Shown here one piece after another: positions 19,058 through 28,616 of a DNA stretch of 64,000 nucleotides. The position numbers and the translations under genes are program-made. Origin of the DNA: Radiobacillus kanasensis (lineage in GTDB: Bacteria > Bacillota > Bacilli > Bacillales > Amphibacillaceae); the NCBI RefSeq assembly GCF_021049245.1, contig NZ_CP088020.1, positions 564,001-628,000 of the forward strand, in the 5' to 3' direction. A model generated the notes under the pieces. The model was given only the letters and a program-made list of their open reading frames with translations, searched no databases and was not told the DNA's origin. The first letter of the stretch is position 1. Each line of letters opens with the position of its first letter.

Positions 19058-19930
19058 CTATAAATCTGAATCAATAGGTAGTTTTTTGATAGGTGCATAT
19101 ATGTGATAGGTCGAATCAAGATTGTGAATATTATCAAATGATTGAATGAGTTCAATATCTGAGTTCTCAGTTTCCTGTTTTGAGATCTTTAAAAATCTTG
19201 CATAGTCAGAAATGAAGACATTCCCTATATCAAGTAGATCGCCCGAATATTTAAACTTAGCGCAAAAAAGTTGTGGTACATCGACGGTGAAATAATAGGG
19301 TTTATTTATTTGTATATCATGTGGAATCCCAACCAGAACCTTGAAGCGAGTTGAATTTGGTTGACAGTTTGAATAGATGACATGACAGGAACCATTAAAT
19401 GATTCATCCATGTTTTCTAATAGCATTTTTGAATGTGAGCGAATCTTCGTCTTGTAGTCATCTTTTGCTAAATCCACTTCAAAAGCTATGCCACTTACTC
19501 TGGTGGTCTTAAAATCTGTAAGGGTGAAATCAGTGACAATATCTCCATTGATATTTTTTATAGGTCTTTTAACTACTGTAGGAATTGGCTCTTGAGGTAG
19601 GCTCTTATCTTTGGTTCGAAGAGAGCTTGGAGTTATACCGTATTGTCGCTTGAAAGCGCGGGTGAATGAGGATTGAGTTCCAAAGTTTAGCTGATAGGCA
19701 ATATCTGTTAGTGATAAGTGATCGTTTTGAATGAATTGTAGGGAGACATTTAATCTTCTGGATAGGATGTAACGGTTTAATGAACAACCCATCATTGCAG
19801 AAAAAAGTCTATGAAAATAGTACTTGGACATGTTGAAGTTATTAGAAACAGACTCTAGTGATAAAGGTTGTTGTATATTGTTCTCAATATAAACCAAAGA
19901 ACTCTCTATTACCTCATAATGATGATCCAT
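19058..19930 (-). CDS. AraC-family regulator with GyrI-like effector domain
   Basis: About 290 residues. Two AraC helix-turn-helix motifs occupy residues 1-105 (SLESVSNNFNMSKYYFHRLF and LSLTDIAYQLNFGTQSSFTRAFKRQYG). A GyrI/SbmC-like ligand-binding domain follows (about 130-285), the layout of BmrR- and Rob-like regulators that bind hydrophobic compounds. AAAGGAG lies before the second methionine, so the start at 19930 is preferred to 19948. It is divergent from the DUF4386 gene, its probable target. Confidence 0.87.
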   Translation of the reverse strand: MDHHYEVIESSLVYIENNIQQPLSLESVSNNFNMSKYYFHRLFSAMMGCSLNRYILSRRLNVSLQFIQNDHLSLTDIAYQLNFGTQSSFTRAFKRQYGITPSSLRTKDKSLPQEPIPTVVKRPIKNINGDIVTDFTLTDFKTTRVSGIAFEVDLAKDDYKTKIRSHSKMLLENMDESFNGSCHVIYSNCQPNSTRFKVLVGIPHDIQINKPYYFTVDVPQLFCAKFKYSGDLLDIGNVFISDYARFLKISKQETENSDIELIQSFDNIHNLDSTYHIYAPIKKLPIDSDL

Positions 19931-20014
19931 AGTGACTCCTTTTATCAAAGCTTAAGATTCAGATCAAGTATAACATAGAAATTATTAAATAATTATTTCA
20001 TGGAGGTAAAGAAA

Positions 20015-20713
20015 ATGACACAAGATCGAATAAATGGAATGATTTTAGGTATTTTTTATATTTTAGCGGCTGTCACTTCCATCATAGCCGTTGTCTTGTA
20101 TGACCCAGTATTGTCCGAACAGTGGTATATGGCCGTGACCAATGGATTAGAATCAAAAGTTTTGCTCGGAGTACTAAATGATCTCTTCCTCGTAGTGTCA
20201 GCTGTCGGTACAGCTATTATGCTGTTTCCTTACCTTCGTCATTGGAGTGAACATCTTGCATTAGGGTATTTTTGTTTTCGTTTTATGGAAGCCGTTTTTA
20301 TTGCAATAGGTTTGGTCAGTATATTAGGTTTATTGCATCTTAGTGCATATTATGAAGCAGGCGAATTAGCAAGTGAAGAAAGTTTATCGGCTGTAGGTAT
20401 TGTATTGCAAGGTTTTCATCGATGGACTTTTATGTTAGGTCCAAATTTCATGTTAGGTTTAAATACAGTTCTTTATAGTTATTTACTCTTTAGAACAAGA
20501 TTAGTGCCAAAACAGTTAGCGCTATTTGGCATCGTTACAGCAGTTCTAGTGTTCATCGCTGGTTTACTGGAAATGTTCGGTATAGTAGAACCTTTATCTA
20601 CAGTGAAAGGTTTCATTGCACTACCAGTCGGCGTTTATGAGCTGAGTTTGGCTGTCTGGTTAATTGTAAAAGGATTTAATAAGCAGAAGCTTGAAGAATT
20701 AAAAACCCGATAG
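20015..20713 (+). CDS. DUF4386 membrane protein
   Basis: 232 residues with six to seven membrane segments, and the DUF4386 pattern (RINGMILGIFYILAAVTSIIAV at the start, GFHRWTFMLGPNFMLGLNTVLYSYLL in the middle, LPVGVYELSLAVWLI near the end). Function unknown for the family. GGAGGT is seven bases before the ATG at 20015, which decides the start. A neighbouring AraC gene reads the other way. Confidence 0.8.
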   Translation: MTQDRINGMILGIFYILAAVTSIIAVVLYDPVLSEQWYMAVTNGLESKVLLGVLNDLFLVVSAVGTAIMLFPYLRHWSEHLALGYFCFRFMEAVFIAIGLVSILGLLHLSAYYEAGELASEESLSAVGIVLQGFHRWTFMLGPNFMLGLNTVLYSYLLFRTRLVPKQLALFGIVTAVLVFIAGLLEMFGIVEPLSTVKGFIALPVGVYELSLAVWLIVKGFNKQKLEELKTR

Positions 20714-20721
20714 AAAAGCGT

Positions 20722-20761
20722 CTGTCACACCTCGAATTATGTCGAATTTAGGGTGTGACAG
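20722..20761. repeat. Hairpin with GTGACAGGCA motif
   Basis: CTGTCACACC and GGGTGTGACAG are paired arms around a loop containing TCGAATT. No T run follows on the plus strand, so termination is uncertain. The phrase GTGACAGGCA recurs at 32738-32747. Confidence 0.5.
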
Positions 20762-20801
20762 GCAACAAAAAATACCTTATCTACAGTACAATAATCTCCG
20801 G

Positions 20802-21386
20802 TTACTCCTTCTTGGCAATGGCAATGTATATTTGATCTGTTGGGTATAACATCTCAACATGTTTAAATCCAACATTGAATAATTCTTGTTCTAAAGTGGA
20901 TGAGGCAATTCTGGGATGCGTACTTGATTCATCCTTTTTCTCAATTTCAATACATGCAAGATACCCACCTGGTTTAAGTAACTTTTTAATTTGTAGTAGC
21001 GTATTAGGTAGATTTTCAACTTCATGCAAAACTAGTGAGGCTAGGACGAAATCAATGGAATGGGGAGCTAGTGATAGATCGTCCATACTACCTAGTAGAG
21101 TTGTAACATTCTTAATACTTTCTTCGTTCGCTTTAGAATTTATGACCTCTAGCATTTTAGGATCTTTATCTACAGCATAAACTTGTCCGCTCACGAATTG
21201 TGCAGCTGGGATTGTATAATACCCAGTACCTGCACCGAAATCTAAGATATGGTGGTCTTTTTGAATCGGGAGCATACTCAATAGCTGTTTTGGAGGTATA
21301 TCTCCTCTTTTTTCGGGGTTATCTAGATATTCAACCTTTTTTGTGAAATGGTTCATTGAAATAGAATCGTGTTTTCTTTTTTCCAT
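20802..21386 (-). CDS. Class I SAM-dependent methyltransferase
   Basis: 194 residues with motif I DFGAGTGYYT, motif II acidic VDKDPKML, motif III DFVLASLVLHEV, and LKPGGYLACIEI. These mark a class I (Methyltransf_11/UbiE-like) fold. The substrate is unknown; a metal or thiol-related small molecule is possible given the redox partner upstream. It follows the thioredoxin-reductase-like gene by 13 bases and should be in the same transcript, under the Rrf2-type operator at 22328-22360. Confidence 0.85.
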   Translation of the reverse strand: MEKRKHDSISMNHFTKKVEYLDNPEKRGDIPPKQLLSMLPIQKDHHILDFGAGTGYYTIPAAQFVSGQVYAVDKDPKMLEVINSKANEESIKNVTTLLGSMDDLSLAPHSIDFVLASLVLHEVENLPNTLLQIKKLLKPGGYLACIEIEKKDESSTHPRIASSTLEQELFNVGFKHVEMLYPTDQIYIAIAKKE

Positions 21387-21399
21387 ACATTTTTTCCTC

Positions 21400-22308
21400 C
21401 TAAATTAAATTAAAGTCTTCATAAATCAAATCGCTTATTACTCCCATAGCAGCTTTACTTCCTTCACTCGCAGCATTAATTAATTGCGGGGGTCCTGATA
21501 AAGAGTTATCTCCACTAGCATAAATTCCCTCAATATTTGTACGGCCAAGGGAATCTATTTCAACTCCTCCCATCTTATTCATAGAACATCCTAGTTTTTG
21601 AGCTAATGAGGATGCTTGTTCTAAGCGAGTAGTTACAAAGCCCCCTTCTCTTGCTATTTCCTCTCCATTCTTAAACAGTATCTTTTCTAATTGACCCTGG
21701 TCGCCATCTAAAGCTAAAATGTCATCTTCAAGGACTTTAATATTTTTCTTAGTTAATAATTCTATCTGTTCTGTAGAGAACATCTTCGTCCCGTTCGTAC
21801 AAACTACAATATCGTTACTCCAATTGAAAATCATTTTTGTTATGTGAAAAGCATGCTCGGCAGTAGGTATAACTACCAAGGCGCGGTCTCTAAGTTCCCA
21901 GCCATCACAAAAAGGACAACTAAATAGGCTCACGCCATAGAAATTATGAATTCCTTCTATTTCCGGCATCACATCTTTAAGGCCAGTGGCCAAAATAACC
22001 TTTCTAGATCGATAAGAATTTCCATCATGTGTATGGATAATAAAAGATTTATCTTCTTTTTTAATTTCCGTTACCCGCTGGTTATGAATCGAGATATTCG
22101 GATATTTCATTAGATCCTTCTTCGCACTTTGCTTAAAAACTGTAGGTTTGATACCGTCTCTTGTTATAAACCCGTGTGACTCATGAGTGACAGCATTTCT
22201 AGGTTTATCCTCATCAAACAGAATGACATTCTTTTTTCCTCTTGCGAGAACAAGCGAAGCATTTAGGCCTGCTGGTCCTCCTCCAATAACGACACAATCT
22301 AACAACAT
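21400..22308 (-). CDS. Thioredoxin reductase-like FAD/NAD(P) oxidoreductase
   Basis: 302 residues. The FAD site GGGPAGLNASLVLARG opens the protein, the redox disulphide is SCPFCDGWELRD (CxxC at about 134-137), and the second FAD motif is GIYASGDNS. The NAD(P) domain lies between about 115 and 235 but its GxGxxA loop is degenerate (VVIPTAEHA), so the hydride donor may differ or be absent. It resembles ferredoxin- or small-molecule-dependent TrxR-like proteins and the gliotoxin/holomycin disulphide oxidases. It is transcribed with the methyltransferase. A role in thiol or nitrosative stress is inference from the Rrf2 regulator. Confidence 0.85.
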   Translation of the reverse strand: MLLDCVVIGGGPAGLNASLVLARGKKNVILFDEDKPRNAVTHESHGFITRDGIKPTVFKQSAKKDLMKYPNISIHNQRVTEIKKEDKSFIIHTHDGNSYRSRKVILATGLKDVMPEIEGIHNFYGVSLFSCPFCDGWELRDRALVVIPTAEHAFHITKMIFNWSNDIVVCTNGTKMFSTEQIELLTKKNIKVLEDDILALDGDQGQLEKILFKNGEEIAREGGFVTTRLEQASSLAQKLGCSMNKMGGVEIDSLGRTNIEGIYASGDNSLSGPPQLINAASEGSKAAMGVISDLIYEDFNLI

Positions 22309-22327
22309 TTTACTTCCTCCTCTTATT

Positions 22328-22360
22328 AAATATATTAAAGACTCTTAATATCTGTAATTA
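22328..22360. promoter_or_regulatory. Rrf2-type operator, promoter of the oxidoreductase operon
   Basis: AAATATATTAAAGACTCTTAATATCTGTAATTA repeats almost exactly at 22834-22865. Its core ATATTAAAGA/CTCTTAATAT is a near-perfect palindrome typical of Rrf2 sites. Confidence 0.7.
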
Positions 22361-22371
22361 GGACAAAAAAA

Positions 22372-22815
22372 TTAATATGGATGCTTACAATCACTTTTTT
22401 TGTTTTTGTTTGCCTCGAATTGTTTTGCAATGTCGACGATATACTTTTTGCTTAATTCTTCTGTCATGTTTCTTTCTGCATTAATCATTACATTTTCAAT
22501 GAGACATTCTCCATTTCTAAAGTCATCATGTTCGGATGAACAGCTAAATAAAGTTGTTTTCCCTTCAATAGCATGGATGACATCTAAGAAAGAGATTTCA
22601 TGAGAATGTCTTATGATACTGTATCCACCTTTAACACCGGGTACTGATTCAATTAAACCTGCTTTTACAAGCTTAGTAAGAATCTTCGAAAGGTAAGTTG
22701 GGGAGAGGTTCTGTATGTTAGCTAAATGGTCTACTCCAACAGACTTTCCCTTAGGTGCTAAAGTTAAAAACACCATTGTGTGTAAGGCATAGTTAGTAGC
22801 TCTGGAATATTTCAT
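22372..22815 (-). CDS. Rrf2-family transcriptional regulator
   Basis: 147 residues with the Rrf2 winged helix (MKYSRATNYALHTMVFLTLA, LSPTYLSKILTKLVKAGLIES, GVKGGYSIIR) and cysteines at about 91, 104 and 142 (SCSSE, ECLIENV, DCKHPY) that could bind a cluster or act as thiol switches. The usual three-cysteine iron-sulphur spacing of NsrR/IscR is not kept, so a YwnA-like or CymR-like mode is possible. It lies upstream of its own probable target operon, and one operator copy sits in front of each. Auto-repression is therefore likely. Confidence 0.85.
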   Translation of the reverse strand: MKYSRATNYALHTMVFLTLAPKGKSVGVDHLANIQNLSPTYLSKILTKLVKAGLIESVPGVKGGYSIIRHSHEISFLDVIHAIEGKTTLFSCSSEHDDFRNGECLIENVMINAERNMTEELSKKYIVDIAKQFEANKNKKSDCKHPY

Positions 22816-22833
22816 TAACTTCCTCCCTCTTCC

Positions 22834-22865
22834 AAATATATTAAAGACCTTTTATATCTGTAATT
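22834..22865. promoter_or_regulatory. Rrf2-type operator upstream of the regulator gene
   Basis: AAATATATTAAAGACCTTTTATATCTGTAATT is the second copy of the element at 22328; only a few bases differ. Position suggests autoregulation. From 22866 to 23089 no gene is seen. Confidence 0.7.
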
Positions 22866-23089
22866 GATATTACGACAAATTGAAATGAATAGCAAGTTTT
22901 TAACCTTGAGCTATTTGGAATTATAAATACGATCCACTACACAAATATACTTCTATCTGTATCAGTAATTTCAGGATCAATTCCCAATAGAATCCATTTT
23001 AACAGTTTATTATATGATTTTTTCATAGTAAAATATATAATAATAATTATAAAATACTAGTTACTTGAAATTAGTGGGGTGGAGTATAA

Positions 23090-24349
23090 ATGGGTTTGTC
23101 GCATCAAGTGATGGATATCAGTAGTATTCATGAAATGACAGAATATCTAAGTAGAATTCTCAATAAATCAGTTATTATTGAGAACGAGAATTTTGAATTG
23201 ATAGCATATAGTTCATCCGGTGATTATGAATATGATTTAACGCAGCAAAAAACAATCCTTACAAAAAAATGCCCTACAATTATCATGGAACGTTTAAAGA
23301 AAGATGGAGTTGTACAACAGTTAGAAAGTAAAAATGACCCGATAAGGGTACAACCGATTGAGGAGATGGGATTTTACCAACGAGTGGTCATCAGAGTCAA
23401 ATATGAAAAACAAACAGTTGGTTATATATGGGTATTAGAATCTAATCATCTGTTAAAAGAGGAACAACTTGAATTTCTAACATCTATTTCTTCACATGTT
23501 GGCAAGCTTATTTTTAATCATAGTGACAAAAAGGTCCTTAGAGAAACAACTGAACAAAGATTACTGAGGCAATTAATCAACCATGGTGACATGAATGAAC
23601 AACAAATTCGTAACGAAGCAAAATTGGCAGCGTTTAAGTTACCAGAACGGTTTACAGTTTTAGTTGTATCGATTGCGGATCATACACATTTCGAAGTCTT
23701 TGAGAAAATAAAAAGCATTATGGATAGGTTTCAGACTGTTCATAAAAAATCTTATCTTAAGTCAGATTTCCATATTACAGTATGGATAGGGGGGGCTAGT
23801 GATAAAAGTGGGGATTCAATTAATAAAGCGAAGGAATTGATTGAGAACATAATAGAAGCAACTCATAGGGAAGAAACGAATAAGCTTTTATTTGGTATAG
23901 GTAATGAATATATTCAACTTTGTGATGTGAGAAAAAGTTTCCTCCAGGCATTAGAGGTAATTGAAATAACAAGTTCTATCTATCATACGGAAGACGCTCC
24001 TATCGAATATGGAAAGCTAGGAATGTACCGCTTTCTAAAGACATTGTATGAAAAGAATAGTTCTGAAGGTTTTATCAATCGTGATTTACTCAAGCTTATT
24101 AAACAAGATGAAGAGAATAACAGTAAATTACTAAAAACTCTTGAGATCTACTTGGCAAATAATTTAAAGCCGAAAAAAACAGCAAAGGAATTGTTTATAC
24201 ACCCAAACACATTGCTTTATCGAATGAAACAAATTTTAGAGATAACGGAAATTGATTTTGAAGATTTTAATATGAATTGTCATCTTTATACCGAACTTTT
24301 ACTCCTTAATAACATTCAGGAGTACTACGACAGGTATAAAAATATATAA
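23090..24349 (+). CDS. PucR-family transcriptional regulator
   Basis: 419 residues. An amino-terminal sensory region (about 1-150) is followed by a middle GGDEF-like or ligand domain typical of PucR/CdaR proteins. The carboxyl-terminal HTH_30 domain carries LEIYLANNLKPKKTAKELFIHPNTLLYRMKQI. Such proteins activate genes for purine, proline or sugar-acid use (PucR, PutR, CdaR). The next genes are a small membrane protein and a sodium:solute symporter resembling PutP, so proline or a related nutrient is the likely signal; that is inference. GTGGGGTGGAG precedes the ATG. Confidence 0.85.
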   Translation: MGLSHQVMDISSIHEMTEYLSRILNKSVIIENENFELIAYSSSGDYEYDLTQQKTILTKKCPTIIMERLKKDGVVQQLESKNDPIRVQPIEEMGFYQRVVIRVKYEKQTVGYIWVLESNHLLKEEQLEFLTSISSHVGKLIFNHSDKKVLRETTEQRLLRQLINHGDMNEQQIRNEAKLAAFKLPERFTVLVVSIADHTHFEVFEKIKSIMDRFQTVHKKSYLKSDFHITVWIGGASDKSGDSINKAKELIENIIEATHREETNKLLFGIGNEYIQLCDVRKSFLQALEVIEITSSIYHTEDAPIEYGKLGMYRFLKTLYEKNSSEGFINRDLLKLIKQDEENNSKLLKTLEIYLANNLKPKKTAKELFIHPNTLLYRMKQILEITEIDFEDFNMNCHLYTELLLLNNIQEYYDRYKNI

Positions 24350-24498
24350 CTTGAAATAGTATGTAAGCTTTTGTGTGATTGTAACAAAAATCATATTGAA
24401 AAATTGGGTAACTATCACATTGTAGTTAATGGATAAAACAGATAGCATTGGTATAAAGAATAAGGAATATTTAGAAAATTAAGAAAGGATGAGAAAGA

Positions 24499-24654
24499 AT
24501 GAACTTTGAAATCTTTTTTGCGCTAATTGGCATTCCGATTTTGATACTAAGTATAGCCATTATTTGTTATGTCCACACAGGAGTAAGAGAAGAAATGACA
24601 GCGATGAAAAAGGAAATCAAAAAGAATTCTGTTTCAAGCGAATCAATAAATTAG
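24499..24654 (+). CDS. Small membrane protein paired with the symporter
   Basis: 51 residues: one hydrophobic helix (FEIFFALIGIPILILSIAIICYV) and a charged carboxyl end (EEMTAMKKEIKKNS). AAAGGATGAG precedes the ATG at 24499. It ends 13 bases before the SSS symporter start and its stop overlaps the symporter's ribosome site, so the two are translationally coupled. Small accessory proteins of this layout accompany SSS transporters in many Bacillaceae and may assist folding or gating; that role is inferred. Confidence 0.7.
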   Translation: MNFEIFFALIGIPILILSIAIICYVHTGVREEMTAMKKEIKKNSVSSESIN

Positions 24655-24667
24655 GAGGTATCTCTTA

Positions 24668-26188
24668 ATGAATGTAGAACCGATTGCTGTTATAGTATTA
24701 GTCCTATATTTAGTTGGTTTATTAGCGATAGGGTTCATTAGTTCTAGAAAAAGTTCAGATGGAGTAACCGATTTTTTCCTTGCAGGAAGAAATTTAAATA
24801 AGTGGACAGTTGCATTGTCTGCCGTCAGTTCAGGCCGGAGTGCTTGGTTAGTTCTTGGTGTGACAGGAACTGCTTATGCAACAGGTCTTAATGCAGTATG
24901 GTCGATTGCTGGTTACATCACGGTGGAAGTTTTTATGTTTTTTTATGTTGCTAGGAAGTTTAGAACGTTTAGTGAAAAGACAGGTAGTATCACTGTACCA
25001 GATATTTTAGAATCTCGTTTTAATGATAAAAAACATACGTTAAGAATTGTAAGCGCATGCATCATTATGTTCTTTATGGTTGCTTATGTAGGTAGCCAGC
25101 TAGTTGCTGGCGGTAGTGCTTTCGCATCAAGTATGGGTGTATCAGAATCAACTGGTATGTGGATCACTGCATTTATCTTATTAGCCTACACCATGTTAGG
25201 TGGGTTCCATGCTGTAAGTAAAACCGATGTTCTTCAAGCTGGATTTATGTTTGTTTCCTTGCTCCTTCTTCCTATTATTGCAGTTATAGGCCTAGGTGGC
25301 TTTGGGCCAATACTAGATGCAATGCATACTCAGAGTAATGGATTTACGAGTCCATTTGCTTTTGGCTTTGGTGCTATCATTGGTTTACTTGGTATTGGTT
25401 TCGGGAGTCCCGGTAACCCACATATTCTAGTAAGATACATGTCTCTTAAAAATGTCAAAGAAATGCGCCAAGCTGCATTAATTAGTTCGGTCTGGAATGT
25501 TCTTATGGGGTGGGGAGCCGTTATGATCGGCTTGGCTGGTCGTGCCTACTTTCCCGAGATCAGTATGTTACCAAATGAAGACCGCGAGCAAATTTTCCTT
25601 TCGTTAGGTTCGGAAATTTTAAACCCTTTCTTCTTTGGCTTTTTACTAGTTGCCGTTCTAGCCGCAATTATGTCTAGTGCGGATAGCCAATTACTTGTAG
25701 GTTCAAGTGCATTTATTAGAGACATTTATCAAAAAGTAATTGGGCAGGATAAAGAAATCCCTCAAAAAAAATTAGTCTTTTTAAGCCGTGTAACTACCGT
25801 AGTATTTATGGGATTGTCACTCATATTAGCATTTGCAGCCCAAGAATTTGTATTCTGGATGGTACTGTTTGCGTTTGGTGGACTAGGAGCATGCTTTGGT
25901 CCAGCTCTTCTCTTATCCTTTTATTGGAAAGGTGTATCGAAGCAAGGTGTTTTATGGGGAATGATTACAGGATTAATTACTGTCATTCTCGTGAAGCAAC
26001 AACCTCAATGGACCTATGCTTTCCTACCGGATGTAAAGGAACTATTAAACACTTATTTCTTCGGTATTACTTATGAAGCCGTTCCTGGTTTCCTTGTCGC
26101 AACTATTTTTACAGTTGTAGTTAGCTTATTTACAAAGAAACCAGAAGGTGCGGAAGAAGTTATTGATAGTTTGAATGAAAGTGCTTGA
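24668..26188 (+). CDS. Sodium:solute symporter (SSS family), PutP-like
   Basis: 506 residues and about thirteen membrane segments. SSS signatures are DFFLAGRNLNKWTVALSAVSSGRSAWLVLG near the start, the conserved GFGSPGNPHILVRYMS region, and AAIMSSADSQLLVGSSAF that lines the sodium site. It resembles proline/sodium symporters of the PutP branch, so proline uptake is the best guess, though related symporters take other amino or carboxylic acids. TTAGGAGGT precedes the ATG. It is the last gene of a PucR-small protein-symporter unit ended by the hairpin at 26213. Confidence 0.85.
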   Translation: MNVEPIAVIVLVLYLVGLLAIGFISSRKSSDGVTDFFLAGRNLNKWTVALSAVSSGRSAWLVLGVTGTAYATGLNAVWSIAGYITVEVFMFFYVARKFRTFSEKTGSITVPDILESRFNDKKHTLRIVSACIIMFFMVAYVGSQLVAGGSAFASSMGVSESTGMWITAFILLAYTMLGGFHAVSKTDVLQAGFMFVSLLLLPIIAVIGLGGFGPILDAMHTQSNGFTSPFAFGFGAIIGLLGIGFGSPGNPHILVRYMSLKNVKEMRQAALISSVWNVLMGWGAVMIGLAGRAYFPEISMLPNEDREQIFLSLGSEILNPFFFGFLLVAVLAAIMSSADSQLLVGSSAFIRDIYQKVIGQDKEIPQKKLVFLSRVTTVVFMGLSLILAFAAQEFVFWMVLFAFGGLGACFGPALLLSFYWKGVSKQGVLWGMITGLITVILVKQQPQWTYAFLPDVKELLNTYFFGITYEAVPGFLVATIFTVVVSLFTKKPEGAEEVIDSLNESA

Positions 26189-26212
26189 GGAAGAGTTCTA
26201 ATATATTATGGA

Positions 26213-26262
26213 GAGACTGTTACAAAAGTGTTTAAACTACATTTTTTGTAACAGTCTTTTTT
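26213..26262 (+). terminator. Intrinsic terminator after the symporter gene
   Basis: GACTGTTACAAAA and TTTTGTAACAGTC are perfect arms, followed by TTTTTT. Confidence 0.9.
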
Positions 26263-26394
26263 GGTATTTAAAAAAATGCCTGAATGGCCGGAATAGCTAT
26301 GATTCTTGCTAAAGGGATCATGTAATCATGGTAGTGACGATGGTATGATATAAAAAATAAATAATTTGAAATACCTATTGTAATGTTTTTCCAT

Positions 26395-26424
26395 TTACTG
26401 TAGGATAGTACGAAATAATATGAT
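26395..26424 (+). promoter_or_regulatory. Promoter of the methionine operon
   Basis: TTACTG (26395-26400) and TATGAT (26419-26424) with an 18-base spacer. The predicted start of transcription falls at the first base of the S-box aptamer. The -35 box is weak. Confidence 0.5.
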
Positions 26425-26427
26425 AAC

Positions 26428-26530
26428 CCTTATCAAGAGAGGTAGAGGGACTGGCCCGATGAAACCTCAGCAACCGTCCATTCAAGGACCAGGTGCTAAT
26501 TCCAGCAAACGTTAAGTTTGAAAGATAAGG
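26428..26530 (+). ncRNA. SAM-I (S-box) riboswitch aptamer
   Basis: The aptamer P1 arms are CCTTATC and GATAAGG. Between them are the invariant AGAGGTAGAGGGACTGGCCC, GATGAAACCTCAGCAACC, CAAGGACCAGGTGCTAATTCC and AGCAAACG blocks of the S-box. Binding of S-adenosylmethionine stabilises it and lets the terminator at 26550 form, so yitJ-metE is off when SAM is plentiful. Confidence 0.96.
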
Positions 26531-26549
26531 GGAATATCCTTTTGCGCGG

Positions 26550-26584
26550 AAAGGTGTTCCTCTTAATGAGGAGCACCTTTTTTG
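26550..26584 (+). terminator. SAM-riboswitch expression platform terminator
   Basis: AAAGGTGTTCCTC and GAGGAGCACCTTT pair around TTAAT and run into TTTTT. The upstream arm can instead pair with sequence near 26531-26540 as antiterminator. Confidence 0.9.
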
Positions 26585-26752
26585 TACTATCAGATTTTAT
26601 AAATTAAATAGTTGATAGTATAAACGGAAAAAGGCTTAACCTGTGCCAAAAAGGCTTGGTTACGCTAGGTTTTCTTTACGCAATAGGGTAGAAAGGGGGG
26701 ATGTTTGGAAGGTAGCAGTAAACAAAATACGAAAGGAGAAAGGAGTAAAACA

Positions 26753-28582
26753 TTGGACTTATTAAAGACCATGGAGGATCGCATCTTAATTGGCGATGGT
26801 GCTATGGGGACACTTCTTTATTCACATGGAGTAGACTTCTGCTTTGAAAAACTAAATGTTACGAATCCTGATGAAATTCTTAGTGTTCACCAAGCATATG
26901 TGGAAGCTGGTGCTAATGTTATTCAAACGAATAGCTATGGAGCTAATTCTATCAAGCTAGCTCGGTATGGACTTGAGGACAAAGTGAGGAAAATTAATAA
27001 AAAAGCGGTCCAACTAGCCAGACAAGTCGCTACGGAAAACACCTTTGTAGTTGGGACAATAGGGGGAATTAATGGAAATCAAAATGATTTAGCTGAAATC
27101 AAATCGAGCTTTAGAGAGCAGTTATATGGTCTGCTCCTAGAGGGAGTCGATGGACTGTTACTTGAAACATTTTATAACTTAAACGAATTAACAACGGTTT
27201 TGGCGATTGCTCGGGAAGAAACGCAGCTTCCGATCATCACAAATGTTTCGATGCACGAACCGGGAGTTCTAGAAAATGGGATAGCACTAGAAGAAGCGTT
27301 AAAGCAATTGGGTAGTCTAGGAGCAGATGTTGTTGGCATTAACTGTCGATTGGGACCTCGTCATATGGTGCAATCTTTAGAATCTGTTCCTCTACCTAGT
27401 CGTGCATTTTTATCAGCATATCCGAATGCGAGCTTACCGGCTTATCAGGAAGGCAAGCTTGTGTACAATAATCAACCTGAATATTTTGAAAGCTGTGCCG
27501 TCGATTTTCGAAATCAGGGTGTTCGATTAATTGGAGGATGTTGTGGAACAACTCCAGACCACATTCGTGCGCTAAAAAAAGGGGTTGAGAAGCTTACCCC
27601 ATTGCGTGAAAAGAAGGTTGTTCCAAAACAACAGGCCATCCTTGTAAATGGGGACAAAAAGGCAAACAATGGAGGTTTATTAACCCATTTTTCGAGGGAG
27701 AATCATTCCGTCATCGTTGAGTTAGATCCACCTAAGCATCTACTGGTGGAGGAATATTTAGATGGTGTCCACGCATTAAATGAAGTTGGTGTTGATGCGA
27801 TTACTTTGGCAGATAACTCGTTAGCAAGCCCGCGAATTAGTAATATCGCTATAGCCTCGCTTATTAAGCAACAAAACATTAGAGCGAAGGCACTTGTTCA
27901 TCTAACCTGTCGTGATCGTAATTTAATCGGCCTTCAATCCCATTTAATGGGACTTCATACATTAGGCTTCCATGACATTTTAGCCATTACGGGTGACCCA
28001 ACAAAGATAGGGGATTTTCCGGGAGCCACTTCGGTCTTTGATATTACATCCTTTGAATTGATTCGCTTAATTAAACAATGTAATAACGGTGTTTCTTTTT
28101 CCGGAAAGTCTCTAAAGCAACCAACTCACTTTCGCGTCGCAGCGGCATTTAACCCGAACGTTGCTCATCTCGAAAAAGCTGTTAAACGATTAGAGAGGAA
28201 AATAGAGTATGGAGCAGATTACTTTTTAACACAACCAATCTTTTCTGTAGAAAAAATAGAAGAACTTTATCATGCCACTAAACACATCAATACCCCTATC
28301 TACATAGGGATTATGCCATTAACCTCTTCCAACAACGCAGAATTTCTTCACAACGAAGTACCAGGTATGAAATTAACTGATGACGTCAGGGCACGCATGC
28401 ATGCAGCTTCTGATCGAGCAAAATCCATTAGGGAAGGAATAGTTATTTCCAAAGAGCTGATTGACACTGCTATCCACTACTTTCATGGCGTTTATTTGAT
28501 TACTCCATTTATGAAATATGAGATAACAGTCGAATTGGCAGCTTATATCAAGAAAAAGAAAAGTAAACAAGTCGTCCATTAA
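26753..28582 (+). CDS. yitJ: Bifunctional homocysteine S-methyltransferase / methylenetetrahydrofolate reductase
   Basis: 609 residues made of two enzymes. The first (about 1-290) is a homocysteine methyltransferase with [11 protein letters not shown] and the zinc site C-x(60-75)-GGCCGTTP (GINCRLGP and [15 protein letters not shown]). The second (about 320-600) is a MetF-like reductase with [21 protein letters not shown] and YFLTQPIF. It supplies 5-methyltetrahydrofolate and possibly methylates homocysteine. The frame is open from a TTG at 26705, but the TTG at 26753 has AAAGGAG repeated before it and gives an amino end ([19 protein letters not shown]) that matches B. subtilis YitJ. First gene of the SAM-controlled operon. 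Confidence 0.93.
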   Translation: MDLLKTMEDRILIGDGAMGTLLYSHGVDFCFEKLNVTNPDEILSVHQAYVEAGANVIQTNSYGANSIKLARYGLEDKVRKINKKAVQLARQVATENTFVVGTIGGINGNQNDLAEIKSSFREQLYGLLLEGVDGLLLETFYNLNELTTVLAIAREETQLPIITNVSMHEPGVLENGIALEEALKQLGSLGADVVGINCRLGPRHMVQSLESVPLPSRAFLSAYPNASLPAYQEGKLVYNNQPEYFESCAVDFRNQGVRLIGGCCGTTPDHIRALKKGVEKLTPLREKKVVPKQQAILVNGDKKANNGGLLTHFSRENHSVIVELDPPKHLLVEEYLDGVHALNEVGVDAITLADNSLASPRISNIAIASLIKQQNIRAKALVHLTCRDRNLIGLQSHLMGLHTLGFHDILAITGDPTKIGDFPGATSVFDITSFELIRLIKQCNNGVSFSGKSLKQPTHFRVAAAFNPNVAHLEKAVKRLERKIEYGADYFLTQPIFSVEKIEELYHATKHINTPIYIGIMPLTSSNNAEFLHNEVPGMKLTDDVRARMHAASDRAKSIREGIVISKELIDTAIHYFHGVYLITPFMKYEITVELAAYIKKKKSKQVVH

Positions 28583-28616
28583 ATGCGACGTGATAATAAG
28601 AGGAGGAAACAAACAA

